Below are positions 24,214-32,505 of a DNA stretch of 64,000 bases, piece by piece. This DNA is from Pseudorhodoferax sp965279475. Its GTDB lineage: Bacteria; Pseudomonadota; Gammaproteobacteria; Burkholderiales; Burkholderiaceae_C. The notes under the pieces are model-generated. The model was not told where the DNA came from. It saw only the letters and a program-made list of their open reading frames with translations, and searched no databases. The translations under genes and the position numbers were made by a program. The stretch spans positions 4,898,001 to 4,962,000 of the forward strand of contig CBDIIA010000003.1 of the NCBI GenBank assembly GCA_965279475.1, written 5' to 3'. Position 1 is the first letter of the stretch; each line of letters starts with the position of its first letter.

Positions 24214-24247
24214 AGCCCCACCACCGACGGAGCCCCACCCGCAGCAG

Positions 24248-24826
24248 GTGCGCAGCATCTTCCGGCAACCCTGCATGTTCACCACGGCCGTTGTCATCCT
24301 CTCCGTCGCAGTGGTCCTGCCGATCTTCTTCGTGTCGCGCACGAAGATCGGGTTTGCGGCCGACCACGACGAGGTCCGGAAGGCCGCGGACGCGACGGCA
24401 GTGGGCACGGCAGACGACCCGGCCCAGCACGCGGCGCGCAAGGCGCAGACGGACGCCAGCCAGCACGCCGCCGAACTGGCGCTGCGCGAGTTCGCGTTCC
24501 ATTGCGCGGTGGGCGCCAGCTCGAAGCAGGCCGCCTGCGACAAGGCCGCCCCGCTGCTGGCCAGGCTGGATGCGCCCCGGTTCAATGACTTCGTGCACGG
24601 CACGATCGATGACTTCATCGAGGCCTACAGCCACCTCTCACCGCTGCGGCAATACCTCGAAGTGCTGATCGCGCGGCACGAGCGCGAGCAATACCAGATT
24701 GCGCATGGCCTGCCGGTCAAGGGACTGCAGGACGACGGCAGCGCCAGCACCACCGTGGCCGAGGAACTCGGCCTCACACTCGACGACGAAGGCGAGTGGG
24801 TCAGGCGGGAGCCGGTGCAAGCCTAG
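24248..24826 (+). CDS. hypothetical membrane-anchored protein
   Basis: A 192-residue protein with one N-terminal membrane segment (about residues 10-30) and a hydrophilic, helix-rich C-terminal part ending in acidic residues. The start is GTG at 24248; ATG 24275 would still keep most of the anchor. No known domain is evident. It follows the exported unknown at 23713 and may be co-transcribed with it. Confidence 0.6.
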   Translation: MRSIFRQPCMFTTAVVILSVAVVLPIFFVSRTKIGFAADHDEVRKAADATAVGTADDPAQHAARKAQTDASQHAAELALREFAFHCAVGASSKQAACDKAAPLLARLDAPRFNDFVHGTIDDFIEAYSHLSPLRQYLEVLIARHEREQYQIAHGLPVKGLQDDGSASTTVAEELGLTLDDEGEWVRREPVQA

Positions 24827-24857
24827 AGAGGTGCACGGGCGCCGCGGCACCGCCCGA

Positions 24858-26474
24858 TCAAGCCAGCTGCAACGCCGGACTGCGTGCGGCGACGGCAGCC
24901 GTCTGTGGCGCGCTGCCTTCGGCGCCGAGATTGAACACCGACACGGCTTCGGCCAATTGGGCCGCCTGCACCTTGAGGCTGTCGGCGGCGGCCGCACTCT
25001 CTTCGACCAGGGCCGCGTTCTGCTGCGTCACCTGGTCCAGCTGGGACACGGCCTCGCCGACCTGCTGGATGCCCTGCGATTGTTCCGAACTCGCGGCGCT
25101 GATCTCGCCGATCAGGTCGCTGACCCGCTTCACTTGCGCCACGATGTCGCCCATCGTCTTGCCGGCGTTGTCCACCAGGCTGCTGCCGGCCTCGACCGTC
25201 TCGACGCTCTGGCCGATGAGCTGCTTGATCTCCTTGGCAGCCTCGGCCGAGCGCCCCGCGAGGCTGCGCACCTCGGTCGCGACCACCGCAAAACCGCGGC
25301 CCTGCTCACCGGCGCGGGCCGCTTCGACGGCCGCGTTGAGCGCGAGGATGTTGGTCTGGAACGCGATGCCGTCGATCACGCCGATGATGTCCGCGATCTT
25401 CTTCGAGCTGGTCGTGATCTTCTCCATGGTGTCGACCACCTGGCCCACCACGTCGCCGCCGTGCCGCGCCACCTTCGACGCACTGGCGGCCAGCTCGGTG
25501 GCCTGGCGCGCGGTATCGGCGTTCTGCTTGACGGTGGCCGTCAGCTGCTCCATCGAGGCCGCGGTCTCTTCCAGGTTGCTGGCCTGTTCTTCGGTGCGCT
25601 GGCTCAGGTCGGCATTGCCGGTGGCGATCTGGGCCGAGCCGGTGGCAATCGAGTCGGCGCTGTTGCGCACCTGGCCGACGATGCGGAACAGGCTGGCGTT
25701 CATGTCCTTCAACGCGCCCAGCAACTGGCTGATCTCGTTCTCTCCGCTGGCCTCGATGCGCGACGTGAGGTCGCCCTGCGCCACCCGCCGGGCGGTATCG
25801 ACCGCCTGCGCCAGCGGCCGCACGATCGAGCGCGTGATGAGGATCGCCAGCGCGATGCCGATCAGCAAGGCGATGACCACCAGCACGATGACCGTCACCC
25901 GCGTGCTCTGGTAGGAGGCCTCGGCATCCTTGGTGGCCTGGTCGGCACCGGTATCCTGGAACTTGAGGTCGGCTTCCAGCGCTGCGGTCAATGCATTGAA
26001 GGCGTTGATGGAGTCACCGCTCAGGTACTTGCCCGTCTCTTCCGCCTTGGCTGCGCCCTCTCTGGACAAGGCCAGCAGCTTCGGCGTGGTGGCGTAGTAG
26101 GTCTTGAGGGCGCCGTCGATCGCGTCGGCGAGCTTCTGCTCCTCGCTGCCGGTGATCGTCGCCGTGTAGCGCTTCCACGCGGTCTCGACCAGCTTCTGGC
26201 GGTCGACCAGGGATTTTTCCAGCGCGGCGTATTCCTCCGGCTTGCTCGACAGGACGTGGCGGAACTCGATGCGGCGGTACAGGCCCACATGGTTGTTGAA
26301 CTCCCCGAGCGCACGTGCGCTCACCATCCAGTTCGTCGACAGGTCGGCGACGTTCGCGTTGATGCGTGCCAGCTGAAACACCGAGAACACGCCGACGATC
26401 AGGGTGAGCAGCAGCACGGCGCCAAAGGCCAGGCCCAGACGTGTGCCGACCTTCAAGTTGTTCAACAGCTGCAT
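24858..26474 (-). CDS. methyl-accepting chemotaxis protein
   Basis: A 538-residue chemoreceptor. Topology: membrane segment at 10-30, periplasmic four-helix-bundle domain to about 185, second membrane segment (VTVIVLVVIALLIGIALAIL), HAMP (RPLAQAVDTARRVAQGDL), then a long cytoplasmic coiled coil. The signalling tip includes IIGVIDGIAFQTNILALNAA and ARAGEQGRGFAVVA. It feeds CheA/CheW, none of which is in the window. It has no C-terminal CheR-docking pentapeptide. The ligand is unknown. Confidence 0.93.
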   Translation of the reverse strand: MQLLNNLKVGTRLGLAFGAVLLLTLIVGVFSVFQLARINANVADLSTNWMVSARALGEFNNHVGLYRRIEFRHVLSSKPEEYAALEKSLVDRQKLVETAWKRYTATITGSEEQKLADAIDGALKTYYATTPKLLALSREGAAKAEETGKYLSGDSINAFNALTAALEADLKFQDTGADQATKDAEASYQSTRVTVIVLVVIALLIGIALAILITRSIVRPLAQAVDTARRVAQGDLTSRIEASGENEISQLLGALKDMNASLFRIVGQVRNSADSIATGSAQIATGNADLSQRTEEQASNLEETAASMEQLTATVKQNADTARQATELAASASKVARHGGDVVGQVVDTMEKITTSSKKIADIIGVIDGIAFQTNILALNAAVEAARAGEQGRGFAVVATEVRSLAGRSAEAAKEIKQLIGQSVETVEAGSSLVDNAGKTMGDIVAQVKRVSDLIGEISAASSEQSQGIQQVGEAVSQLDQVTQQNAALVEESAAAADSLKVQAAQLAEAVSVFNLGAEGSAPQTAAVAARSPALQLA

Positions 26475-26655
26475 GGCGAGGTTCCAGGGTTGGGAAGCTG
26501 CGCGTCAGGCACGCGGCAGCGGGAGCGCAGGCTTGCGCGGGCATTGACGGGCCAGGCCGTCAGACAAGAAACAGCAAGGCATCCGGCCGCAAGGGGCCAA
26601 GGCTGGCGAACATGGGGCCGATCGCCCTGCATGGTGACCGCCCTGGATACGCAAT

Positions 26656-27051
26656 TCAAACCAGGTCGCCGATGCTCGGCTCGGAGCCGCGCAGGAAGAT
26701 CACGGCACCGCGGTCGGTCGTGATCGGCGCGTGGAAGGTGCCGGTGTCGGCCAGGTGGTAGGTGCCTGCGGGCGCCCGCAGGTGGTCACCGATGCGCAGC
26801 TCGCCTTCGAGCACCATGCATTCTTCGGGCTGGCGATGCCGGTGTGCGGGCAACACCGCATGCGGCTGGAGACGAAGCAGGTAGGAGAGCGTGCCCTCCG
26901 CCTCGTGCAGCACCTTGATCTCGATGCCGTCGGCGAACGGCTGCCAGTCCTGCCCGCTGGGCAGGATCGTCAGATGCCGGGACGTGGAAGCCTCGGCCAC
27001 CCAGCCCATGGTCGAGCGCAGGTTGGGGGTGTCGGTCGGCAGCGGAATCAT
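26656..27051 (-). CDS. cupin-domain protein (ChrR-like)
   Basis: A 131-residue single-domain cupin with AHRHRQPEECMVLEGELRIGD, the metal-binding His-Glu motif, and a second motif near GTYHLADTGTFHAPITT. It resembles the cupin module of ChrR-type and dioxygenase-like proteins. A longer 5' extension is possible, but the compact domain begins at ATG 27051. It stands alone, with an unusually AT-rich region upstream. Confidence 0.75.
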   Translation of the reverse strand: MIPLPTDTPNLRSTMGWVAEASTSRHLTILPSGQDWQPFADGIEIKVLHEAEGTLSYLLRLQPHAVLPAHRHRQPEECMVLEGELRIGDHLRAPAGTYHLADTGTFHAPITTDRGAVIFLRGSEPSIGDLV

Positions 27052-27139
27052 GTCGGCGCGGTACGCATGCGTTGTCGGTTGCGACCCGTTACATACAGGG
27101 TGGCTTCGGGCGGCGATCATGCCATGCAGCGGCTGGCAG

Positions 27140-27250
27140 TGACAAGTCGAATTGGTACGATCACGTTCCTTTTAGCGGTCCGTACAACGTTTTTTTGTTG
27201 CTCTTGTCGTACATATGGCCGACGGTATACATGCATGCGTTCGAGGCCAG
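27140..27250. promoter_or_regulatory. AT-rich segment with clustered GTAC-type motifs
   Basis: In the 265-bp gap upstream of the cupin gene the composition drops sharply. Several short related motifs occur close together: GGTACGATC, TCCGTACAACG, GTCGTACATATG and GGTATACATG. This suggests a promoter with multiple binding sites for an unidentified regulator. No gene is seen in the gap. Confidence 0.35.
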
Positions 27251-27316
27251 GTGAGGAAAAGCGTGCTGGATCGCAAGCTTCGTTTTGCCTTCCACGTGCG
27301 TAGCAGTATCCGACGC

Positions 27317-27991
27317 TCACGCAAGGCGTGACCGCGTCAGCATCGCAAGCTGGCGCATGTCGGCGAACACCGCACTGGCGCCCGCCTCGAGCAGTGCGCG
27401 TGCGCCATCGTGGGCCGGCGATGCGGGGGCGTATCCCAGCACCGTGGCGCCTGCGGCCAGGCCTGCCGCGACGCCCGGCACGCTGTCTTCGACCACGAGA
27501 CAACGCGCCGGGTCGACCGCCAGCAGCGTGCAGGCCGCCAGGTAGACATCGGGTGCCGGTTTCGAATGGGCCACTTCGTAGCCGCTGCAGATGCGCCCGT
27601 CGAAGTAGCCGAGCAGGCCCACCTTGGCGAGCTGCAGGCGGATCTTCTTGCGGTCCCCGCTGGACGCGCAGGCGATGCGGCCATCGTATTGACCGGAAAC
27701 GGCCGCCACCGCCGGCACGGCGCCGGGCATCGGTTGCAGCCGTGCGGTCAGCGCCAGATTGCGGCGTTGCTGGAAGGTCAGCAGCCAGCCGGGGGCGAGC
27801 GTGGCGCCGGCCCGATGGGCGATCCATCCCAGCTCGTCCTTCATCGTCCGGCCGACGAAGTGCCGGGCGACCTCGGTCACGTCGATGGAGCAGCCCATCT
27901 CGCACATCATCTCGGTCAGCACTTCGGCCGAGATGGTCTCGCTGTCCACCAGCACACCGTCGCAGTCGAAGATCACGGCCTCAAAGTTCAA
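27317..27991 (-). CDS. HAD-family phosphatase
   Basis: A 224-residue HAD hydrolase: motif I FDCDGVLVDSE with the nucleophile Asp, motif II CASSGDRKK, motif III K in HSKPAPDVYL, and motif IV VVEDSVPG. It is a beta-phosphoglucomutase/phosphatase-like subfamily member and presumably removes phosphate from a sugar or small metabolite. The best start is TTG at 27991, with GGAG just upstream and no ATG available. It overlaps the enolase-superfamily gene by 11 bp, so it is coupled to it. Confidence 0.88.
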   Translation of the reverse strand: MNFEAVIFDCDGVLVDSETISAEVLTEMMCEMGCSIDVTEVARHFVGRTMKDELGWIAHRAGATLAPGWLLTFQQRRNLALTARLQPMPGAVPAVAAVSGQYDGRIACASSGDRKKIRLQLAKVGLLGYFDGRICSGYEVAHSKPAPDVYLAACTLLAVDPARCLVVEDSVPGVAAGLAAGATVLGYAPASPAHDGARALLEAGASAVFADMRQLAMLTRSRLA

Positions 27992-29117
27992 GACCCGCTC
28001 CTTCGACCTGGTAGGCACGCAGCCGCTCCAGGTCGGGTTCGAAGCCGATACCCGGCGCATCCGCAAGGGCCACCCAGCCTTGGTCCACCACCAGCGGGAA
28101 CAGCGCTTGCCGCAGCGGGTTGTCATTGGCGTCCACCTCGGCGTAACCGCCTTCACCCAGCGAGGCCCGCAGGTGCATCGACGCCGCCAGGCCCACGCCA
28201 CCACCCAGCCAGTGAGGACAGAACTCGACACCACGCGCCTCGGCCGCCCTGGCCACGGCCAGTGCACGGGTGATGCCGCCCCACTTGCCGACGTCCGGCT
28301 GCACATACCGCAGGAAGCCGCCCTCGATGGCCGCCAGGAAAGCGGCGTCTCCCATCAGGTTCTCGCCCGCCGCCAGCGGGCAGGGCGAGATCGCGGACAG
28401 GCGTTGCCATTGCTCCACCGCCGTGTCGGCCGCGAGCGGCTCCTCGATCCAGGCGGGCTGGAATTCGGCCAGCTGTTCGATCTCTTGTGCAGCCTGCTCC
28501 ACGCTGTCCCAGGCCTGGTTGGCGTCGACGCTGACCATGACGCCCGTGCCCAGCGCGGCGCGCAGTGCAGCCAGATTCTGCCGGTCGCGCTCACGCCCGA
28601 AGCCGACCTTGAGCTTGAACGCGCGGTAGCCCTCGTCGTATGTCTGGCGTGCCTTGGCCACCACGTGGTTCGGCCCCAAGCCGCTGGCGTACACACGCAC
28701 GCGACCGCTGACCTGACGGCCCAAGGACAGATAGCGCCACAGCGGCAGCCCGGCGCGCCGCGCGGCCATGTCCCACAGCGCCTGGTCGATGCCGGCAATG
28801 ACCTGCGCGAACGGCCCTGGCTCGCCGCACTGGATCGCCATCTTGCGGGTCCTGGCGGTCATGGTCGAGAACGATTGCTGCGGGTCGGCATCCATGCCCT
28901 TGCACAGTTCACGGAACACCGACCGGACCAGCGTCGCGCGGTGTTCTGCACCACCTGGCGGAAAGTTGCAGTAGATCTCGCCCCAACCGGACACGCCGTC
29001 GTTCGCCGTCACGCGCACCAGCAGCGCGACGCGCCTGCGCAGGACACCGAAGGCCGTCGCGATCGGTTCCTGCGTGGGCGCGCGCAGCAGCCAGCACGCG
29101 ATGTCTTCAATCAGCAT
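27981..29117 (-). CDS. enolase-superfamily (mandelate racemase/muconate-lactonizing-like) enzyme
   Basis: A 378-residue enzyme with the two-domain enolase-superfamily layout. Catalytic signatures: FKLKVG with the Lys-x-Lys (about residue 168), metal ligands Asp in VDANQAW (about 200), Glu in IEEPLA (about 225) and Glu in GENLMG (about 251), then QPDVGKWGGIT and a late His. These enzymes abstract a proton alpha to a carboxylate; sugar-acid dehydration or racemisation is likely. It directly follows the Bug receptor (TGA then ATG) and precedes the HAD gene: an uptake-plus-catabolism operon for an acid. Confidence 0.88.
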   Translation of the reverse strand: MLIEDIACWLLRAPTQEPIATAFGVLRRRVALLVRVTANDGVSGWGEIYCNFPPGGAEHRATLVRSVFRELCKGMDADPQQSFSTMTARTRKMAIQCGEPGPFAQVIAGIDQALWDMAARRAGLPLWRYLSLGRQVSGRVRVYASGLGPNHVVAKARQTYDEGYRAFKLKVGFGRERDRQNLAALRAALGTGVMVSVDANQAWDSVEQAAQEIEQLAEFQPAWIEEPLAADTAVEQWQRLSAISPCPLAAGENLMGDAAFLAAIEGGFLRYVQPDVGKWGGITRALAVARAAEARGVEFCPHWLGGGVGLAASMHLRASLGEGGYAEVDANDNPLRQALFPLVVDQGWVALADAPGIGFEPDLERLRAYQVEGAGLEL

Positions 29118-30101
29118 TCACTGTTCCAGGCTGATGCCGATCTCGCGCGCGAGCTTCGACCATTTGCCGACTTCGGACTTCACGTAAGCACCGAACTCCG
29201 CCGGCGTGCTCACGGTCGGGGTCAGGCCGGCGGCCTGCAGGCGTTCTCTCGTGGCCGGGTCGGCATGGGCCTGGCGCAGCGCGTCGTTCAGCCGCTCGAC
29301 CACGTCCGCGGGCAGGCCACGCGGGCCTGCGATGCCCTGCCACGAGATGGCCTCGTAACCCGGGATGTTGGCCGCTTCGGCAATCGTCGGCAGCTCCGGC
29401 ACGTCGGGCGAGCGCTGGGCGCCGCCCACGGCCAGCACGCGCAGCTTGCCGGATTTGGCATGCGGCAGCACGCTGCCCTGCACCGTGAAGATGAGCTGGA
29501 TGTGGCCCGCGATCAGGTCGCTGATCGCCGCGCCCGTGCCCTTGTACGGCACGTGCTGGAGGTCGATGCCGGTGCGCATCTTGAACTGCTCGGCCGCCAG
29601 CTGCTCCGACCCGCCGGCGCCCGACGAGCCGTAGCTCAGCTTGCCCGGGTTCGCCTTGGCGTAGGCCACCAGCTCGCCGACCGTCCTGACCGGCACACCG
29701 GGATGCACGGCCAGCGCGAAGTTGACGATGGCCGACTTCATCACCGGCGTGAAGTCCGTCGTCGGGTCGTAGGGCAGCTTCTTGTACGTGGCGGCATTGA
29801 GCGCCAGGGTGCCGATGTTGCCGACGAGCAGCGTGTAGCCATCGGGCGCGGCCTTGGCCACGGCGTCGGTTCCCAGGATCCCGCTCGCGCCAGCGCGGTT
29901 CTCGATGACGACGGGCTGCCCCAGCTTGTCGCTCAAGGCGGGCTGCACGGCGCGCGCGTACATGTCGACGGCGCCACCGGGCACGAACGGCACCACCAGC
30001 TTGATCGGGCGGTTCGGGTAGGGCTGCGCTGCCGCAGGCAGCGCACATGCCGCGGCCGCGGCCCACACGGCGCCAGAAAGAATGAGGCGGCGTACAACCA
30101 T
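29118..30101 (-). CDS. Bug-family tripartite tricarboxylate transporter substrate-binding protein
   Basis: A 327-residue periplasmic receptor with a Sec signal (MVVRRLILSGAVWAAAAACA) and Bug hallmarks: PIKLVVPFVPGGAVDMYARA, VVIENRAGASGILG, LSYGSSGAGGSEQLAAE and VPELPTIAEA. It is first in the operon with the enolase-superfamily and HAD genes and divergent from an IclR regulator, implying that it delivers the acid degraded by them. Confidence 0.93.
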   Translation of the reverse strand: MVVRRLILSGAVWAAAAACALPAAAQPYPNRPIKLVVPFVPGGAVDMYARAVQPALSDKLGQPVVIENRAGASGILGTDAVAKAAPDGYTLLVGNIGTLALNAATYKKLPYDPTTDFTPVMKSAIVNFALAVHPGVPVRTVGELVAYAKANPGKLSYGSSGAGGSEQLAAEQFKMRTGIDLQHVPYKGTGAAISDLIAGHIQLIFTVQGSVLPHAKSGKLRVLAVGGAQRSPDVPELPTIAEAANIPGYEAISWQGIAGPRGLPADVVERLNDALRQAHADPATRERLQAAGLTPTVSTPAEFGAYVKSEVGKWSKLAREIGISLEQ

Positions 30102-30172
30102 GTCATGTCTCCGTTGTATGGTGGGCAAAATTATCGGTTTGCCTCCCTGCAAGTCCAGAACGCTGGCGTAGA

Positions 30173-30188
30173 GTTCAGCGGGCTGAAC
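30173..30188. promoter_or_regulatory. palindromic operator candidate between IclR gene and Bug operon
   Basis: GTTCAGC-GG-GCTGAAC is a perfect 7-base inverted repeat in the 101-bp divergent intergenic region, 14 bases before the IclR start. Size and symmetry fit an IclR-family operator controlling both directions. Confidence 0.6.
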
Positions 30189-30202
30189 CTCCACACTGAA
30201 CG

Positions 30203-30973
30203 ATGCCCAACTACGACGTTCCCGCACTCGGCCGGGCCGACCTGGTCCTGGACCTGATCGTTTCGTCCCCGCAACCCCTGCGGGCGGCGGACGTGTGCAA
30301 GGGAACCGGGCTGCCGAAGAGCACGGTCCACGTGCTGATCGAGGCCTTGCTGCGGCAACGCTGGATCGAGCGCAGCGGCGACGGCTACGCGGTGGGCCCG
30401 CGCCTGTTCGAGCTGGGCAGCGGCTACCTGCGCGGCGACCGGCTGATCGACGCCTTCCGTGCGTCGGCGACCTCGTTCGTGGAGCAGAACAACGAAGTGG
30501 TGCGGATGGCGGTGCTCGACGGCGCGGAGGTGATGTACATCGCGCGGGAAGATGCGCACCAGCCGGCCAGGCTGGTCTCCGACGTGGGCTCGCGCAGGCC
30601 CGCGCACTGCACGGCGCTGGGGCGCGCGCTGCTGGCGAGTTATGCCGACGACGAGGTGCGGCAGATCCTGCCGCGCGCGCTGGAGCCGCTGACCCCCAGA
30701 ACCATCACCGACATCGACCGCCTGCTGGCGCTGCTGGGCCAGGCGCGGGCGACGGGCTGGGCGACCGAGGCCGGCGAAGTGTCGAACGGGCTCACCTGCT
30801 TTGCCGCGTACGTCGGGCAGCTGGCCGGGCGCCGCATCGCCGTCAGCACGTCGGCACCGCTGGACCGGCTGGACGGGCGGCGGGAGCGCAAGCTCGGCAT
30901 GGGGATCTCCCGGGTGGCGACGCAGATTGCGGTGAGGGTGGCGGCGGGCGGCGCCCGGCGCAGCGCCGGCTGA
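30203..30973 (+). CDS. IclR-family transcriptional regulator
   Basis: A 256-residue regulator with an N-terminal winged helix (RAADVCKGTGLPKSTVHVLI, then GYAVGPRLFELGS) and the IclR effector domain (RPAHCTALGRALLAS). Divergent from the Bug/enolase/HAD operon with a palindrome between, it most likely controls that operon in response to the transported acid or a product. Confidence 0.9.
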   Translation: MPNYDVPALGRADLVLDLIVSSPQPLRAADVCKGTGLPKSTVHVLIEALLRQRWIERSGDGYAVGPRLFELGSGYLRGDRLIDAFRASATSFVEQNNEVVRMAVLDGAEVMYIAREDAHQPARLVSDVGSRRPAHCTALGRALLASYADDEVRQILPRALEPLTPRTITDIDRLLALLGQARATGWATEAGEVSNGLTCFAAYVGQLAGRRIAVSTSAPLDRLDGRRERKLGMGISRVATQIAVRVAAGGARRSAG

Positions 30974-31144
30974 GCGAGGGTGTTCAGGCCGCCGCTTGAA
31001 CCTTACACTTCGCAACAGTTGACCGCCGCAACATCGGCGGGTCTGTCCGGCAAGTTCATCTGCAGCAAGGGGGCGGTCTTGGTTTCCATCAGCCTGGCCT
31101 GGCGGCAGAACAGCGACATTCGCTAAATGCAGGTGAGGCCTCCC

Positions 31145-32380
31145 ATGCAGATGTCCTTGCTGGCACGCACCTCTGAGCCGGAGGCGCTCTACGCGGCCAG
31201 GGTCCGCGCCGACACGCTGGCGCTGCTGTTTCGCCAGTCGTTTCCCGCGGTCTTCCTGAGCTTCGGCATTGCCGCCGTGATGTGCTGGACGCTGTGGGGC
31301 CGTATCGAGTCCACCGCCCTGCTGGGCTGGCTGGCCGCGCTGCTGATCGGCGGCCTGGTGCGGTTGGCCCTGTTCCTGCGGTATTTCCGCGTGATGCCGG
31401 ACGCCGATGCCATCCTGGCCTGGGAGCGGCCCTACGTGGTCACCCTGATGCTGTCGTCGCTGACCTGGGGCCTGGGCGCGCTGTGGCTGATGCCCGCTGG
31501 CGCCGCGGTCGAGCAGGGGGTGGTGCTGTTCTTTCTGGTGGGCATGGCGGGGGGTGCTCTGGGCACCTACTCGGCGCACCGCACCATCACCATCGGTGCG
31601 CTGCTGTCGATCCTGTTGCCTTGCACGGTCTGGCTGTTCTTCCAGCCCGGGCGCATTGCCCTGGGCATGGCGCTGGCCGGGGCGATGTTCATCGTTGGCG
31701 CGTACCGCGCCACCCAGGTGCTGGCCACCGCCATGCAGAGCCGCCTGCAGATGGGCTACCAACTGAAAGACGCGCACACGCACGCAGAGACCCTGGCGCG
31801 CACCGATGCACTGACCGGCATCCACAACCGCCGCGCCTTCCATGAGCTGGGCGACCAGGCACTGCATCTGTGCCAGCGCGCGGCCCGCCCTGCCAGCGCC
31901 CTGTTGATCGACATCGACCATTTCAAGCAGATCAACGACCGTCATGGCCACAGCGCGGGCGACGCGGTGCTGAAGCATGTGGCAGGCCTGCTGGCCGCGC
32001 AATTCCGCAGATCGGATGTCTGCGGGCGCATCGGCGGCGAAGAATTCGCCGTGCTGCTGGCAGGCTCCGATGGCCAGGCAGCGGCCGTGGCCGCCGAGAA
32101 ATTCCGCCTGGCCGTCGCCGATGCCACGATCGTCTGGCAGACCGAGACCTTGCGCGCCACGGTGAGCATCGGGATCGCGACCGGTGGTGATGGACTCGAG
32201 GCGCTGCTGCACCAGGCCGACCTGGCGATGTACCAGGCCAAGGCAGGCGGCCGGAACCGGGTCGTGGACCTGACCCTACCCAGCCATCCCCATCCGGAAT
32301 CGACGATGTGCGCCCACCCGCAGAGTGGCGCACACGCAAAAGAACATTCCGCAACCCCGCCTAGCGTGAACGCGGGATAG
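31145..32380 (+). CDS. membrane-bound diguanylate cyclase (GGDEF)
   Basis: A 411-residue protein. The first about 200 residues contain five or six membrane segments; the C-terminal GGDEF domain starts near LARTDALTGIHNRRAF and includes FKQINDRHGHSAGD and the active-site GRIGGEEF. The motif is intact, so synthesis of cyclic di-GMP is expected. I chose ATG 31145 (AGGTGAGG six bases upstream) over 31127. No partner gene is adjacent. Confidence 0.9.
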   Translation: MQMSLLARTSEPEALYAARVRADTLALLFRQSFPAVFLSFGIAAVMCWTLWGRIESTALLGWLAALLIGGLVRLALFLRYFRVMPDADAILAWERPYVVTLMLSSLTWGLGALWLMPAGAAVEQGVVLFFLVGMAGGALGTYSAHRTITIGALLSILLPCTVWLFFQPGRIALGMALAGAMFIVGAYRATQVLATAMQSRLQMGYQLKDAHTHAETLARTDALTGIHNRRAFHELGDQALHLCQRAARPASALLIDIDHFKQINDRHGHSAGDAVLKHVAGLLAAQFRRSDVCGRIGGEEFAVLLAGSDGQAAAVAAEKFRLAVADATIVWQTETLRATVSIGIATGGDGLEALLHQADLAMYQAKAGGRNRVVDLTLPSHPHPESTMCAHPQSGAHAKEHSATPPSVNAG

Positions 32381-32505
32381 GTCGGCACGCATCGCCTGCC
32401 CATACTACGGCCGGGCGGCGCGCTCCCCGCGTCGATCACCCGTTGGCCCTGCGGCACATGGCGCGCCTGCATGGGAACTCACCAAATCGAAGGCCGGGGG
32501 TTGTG

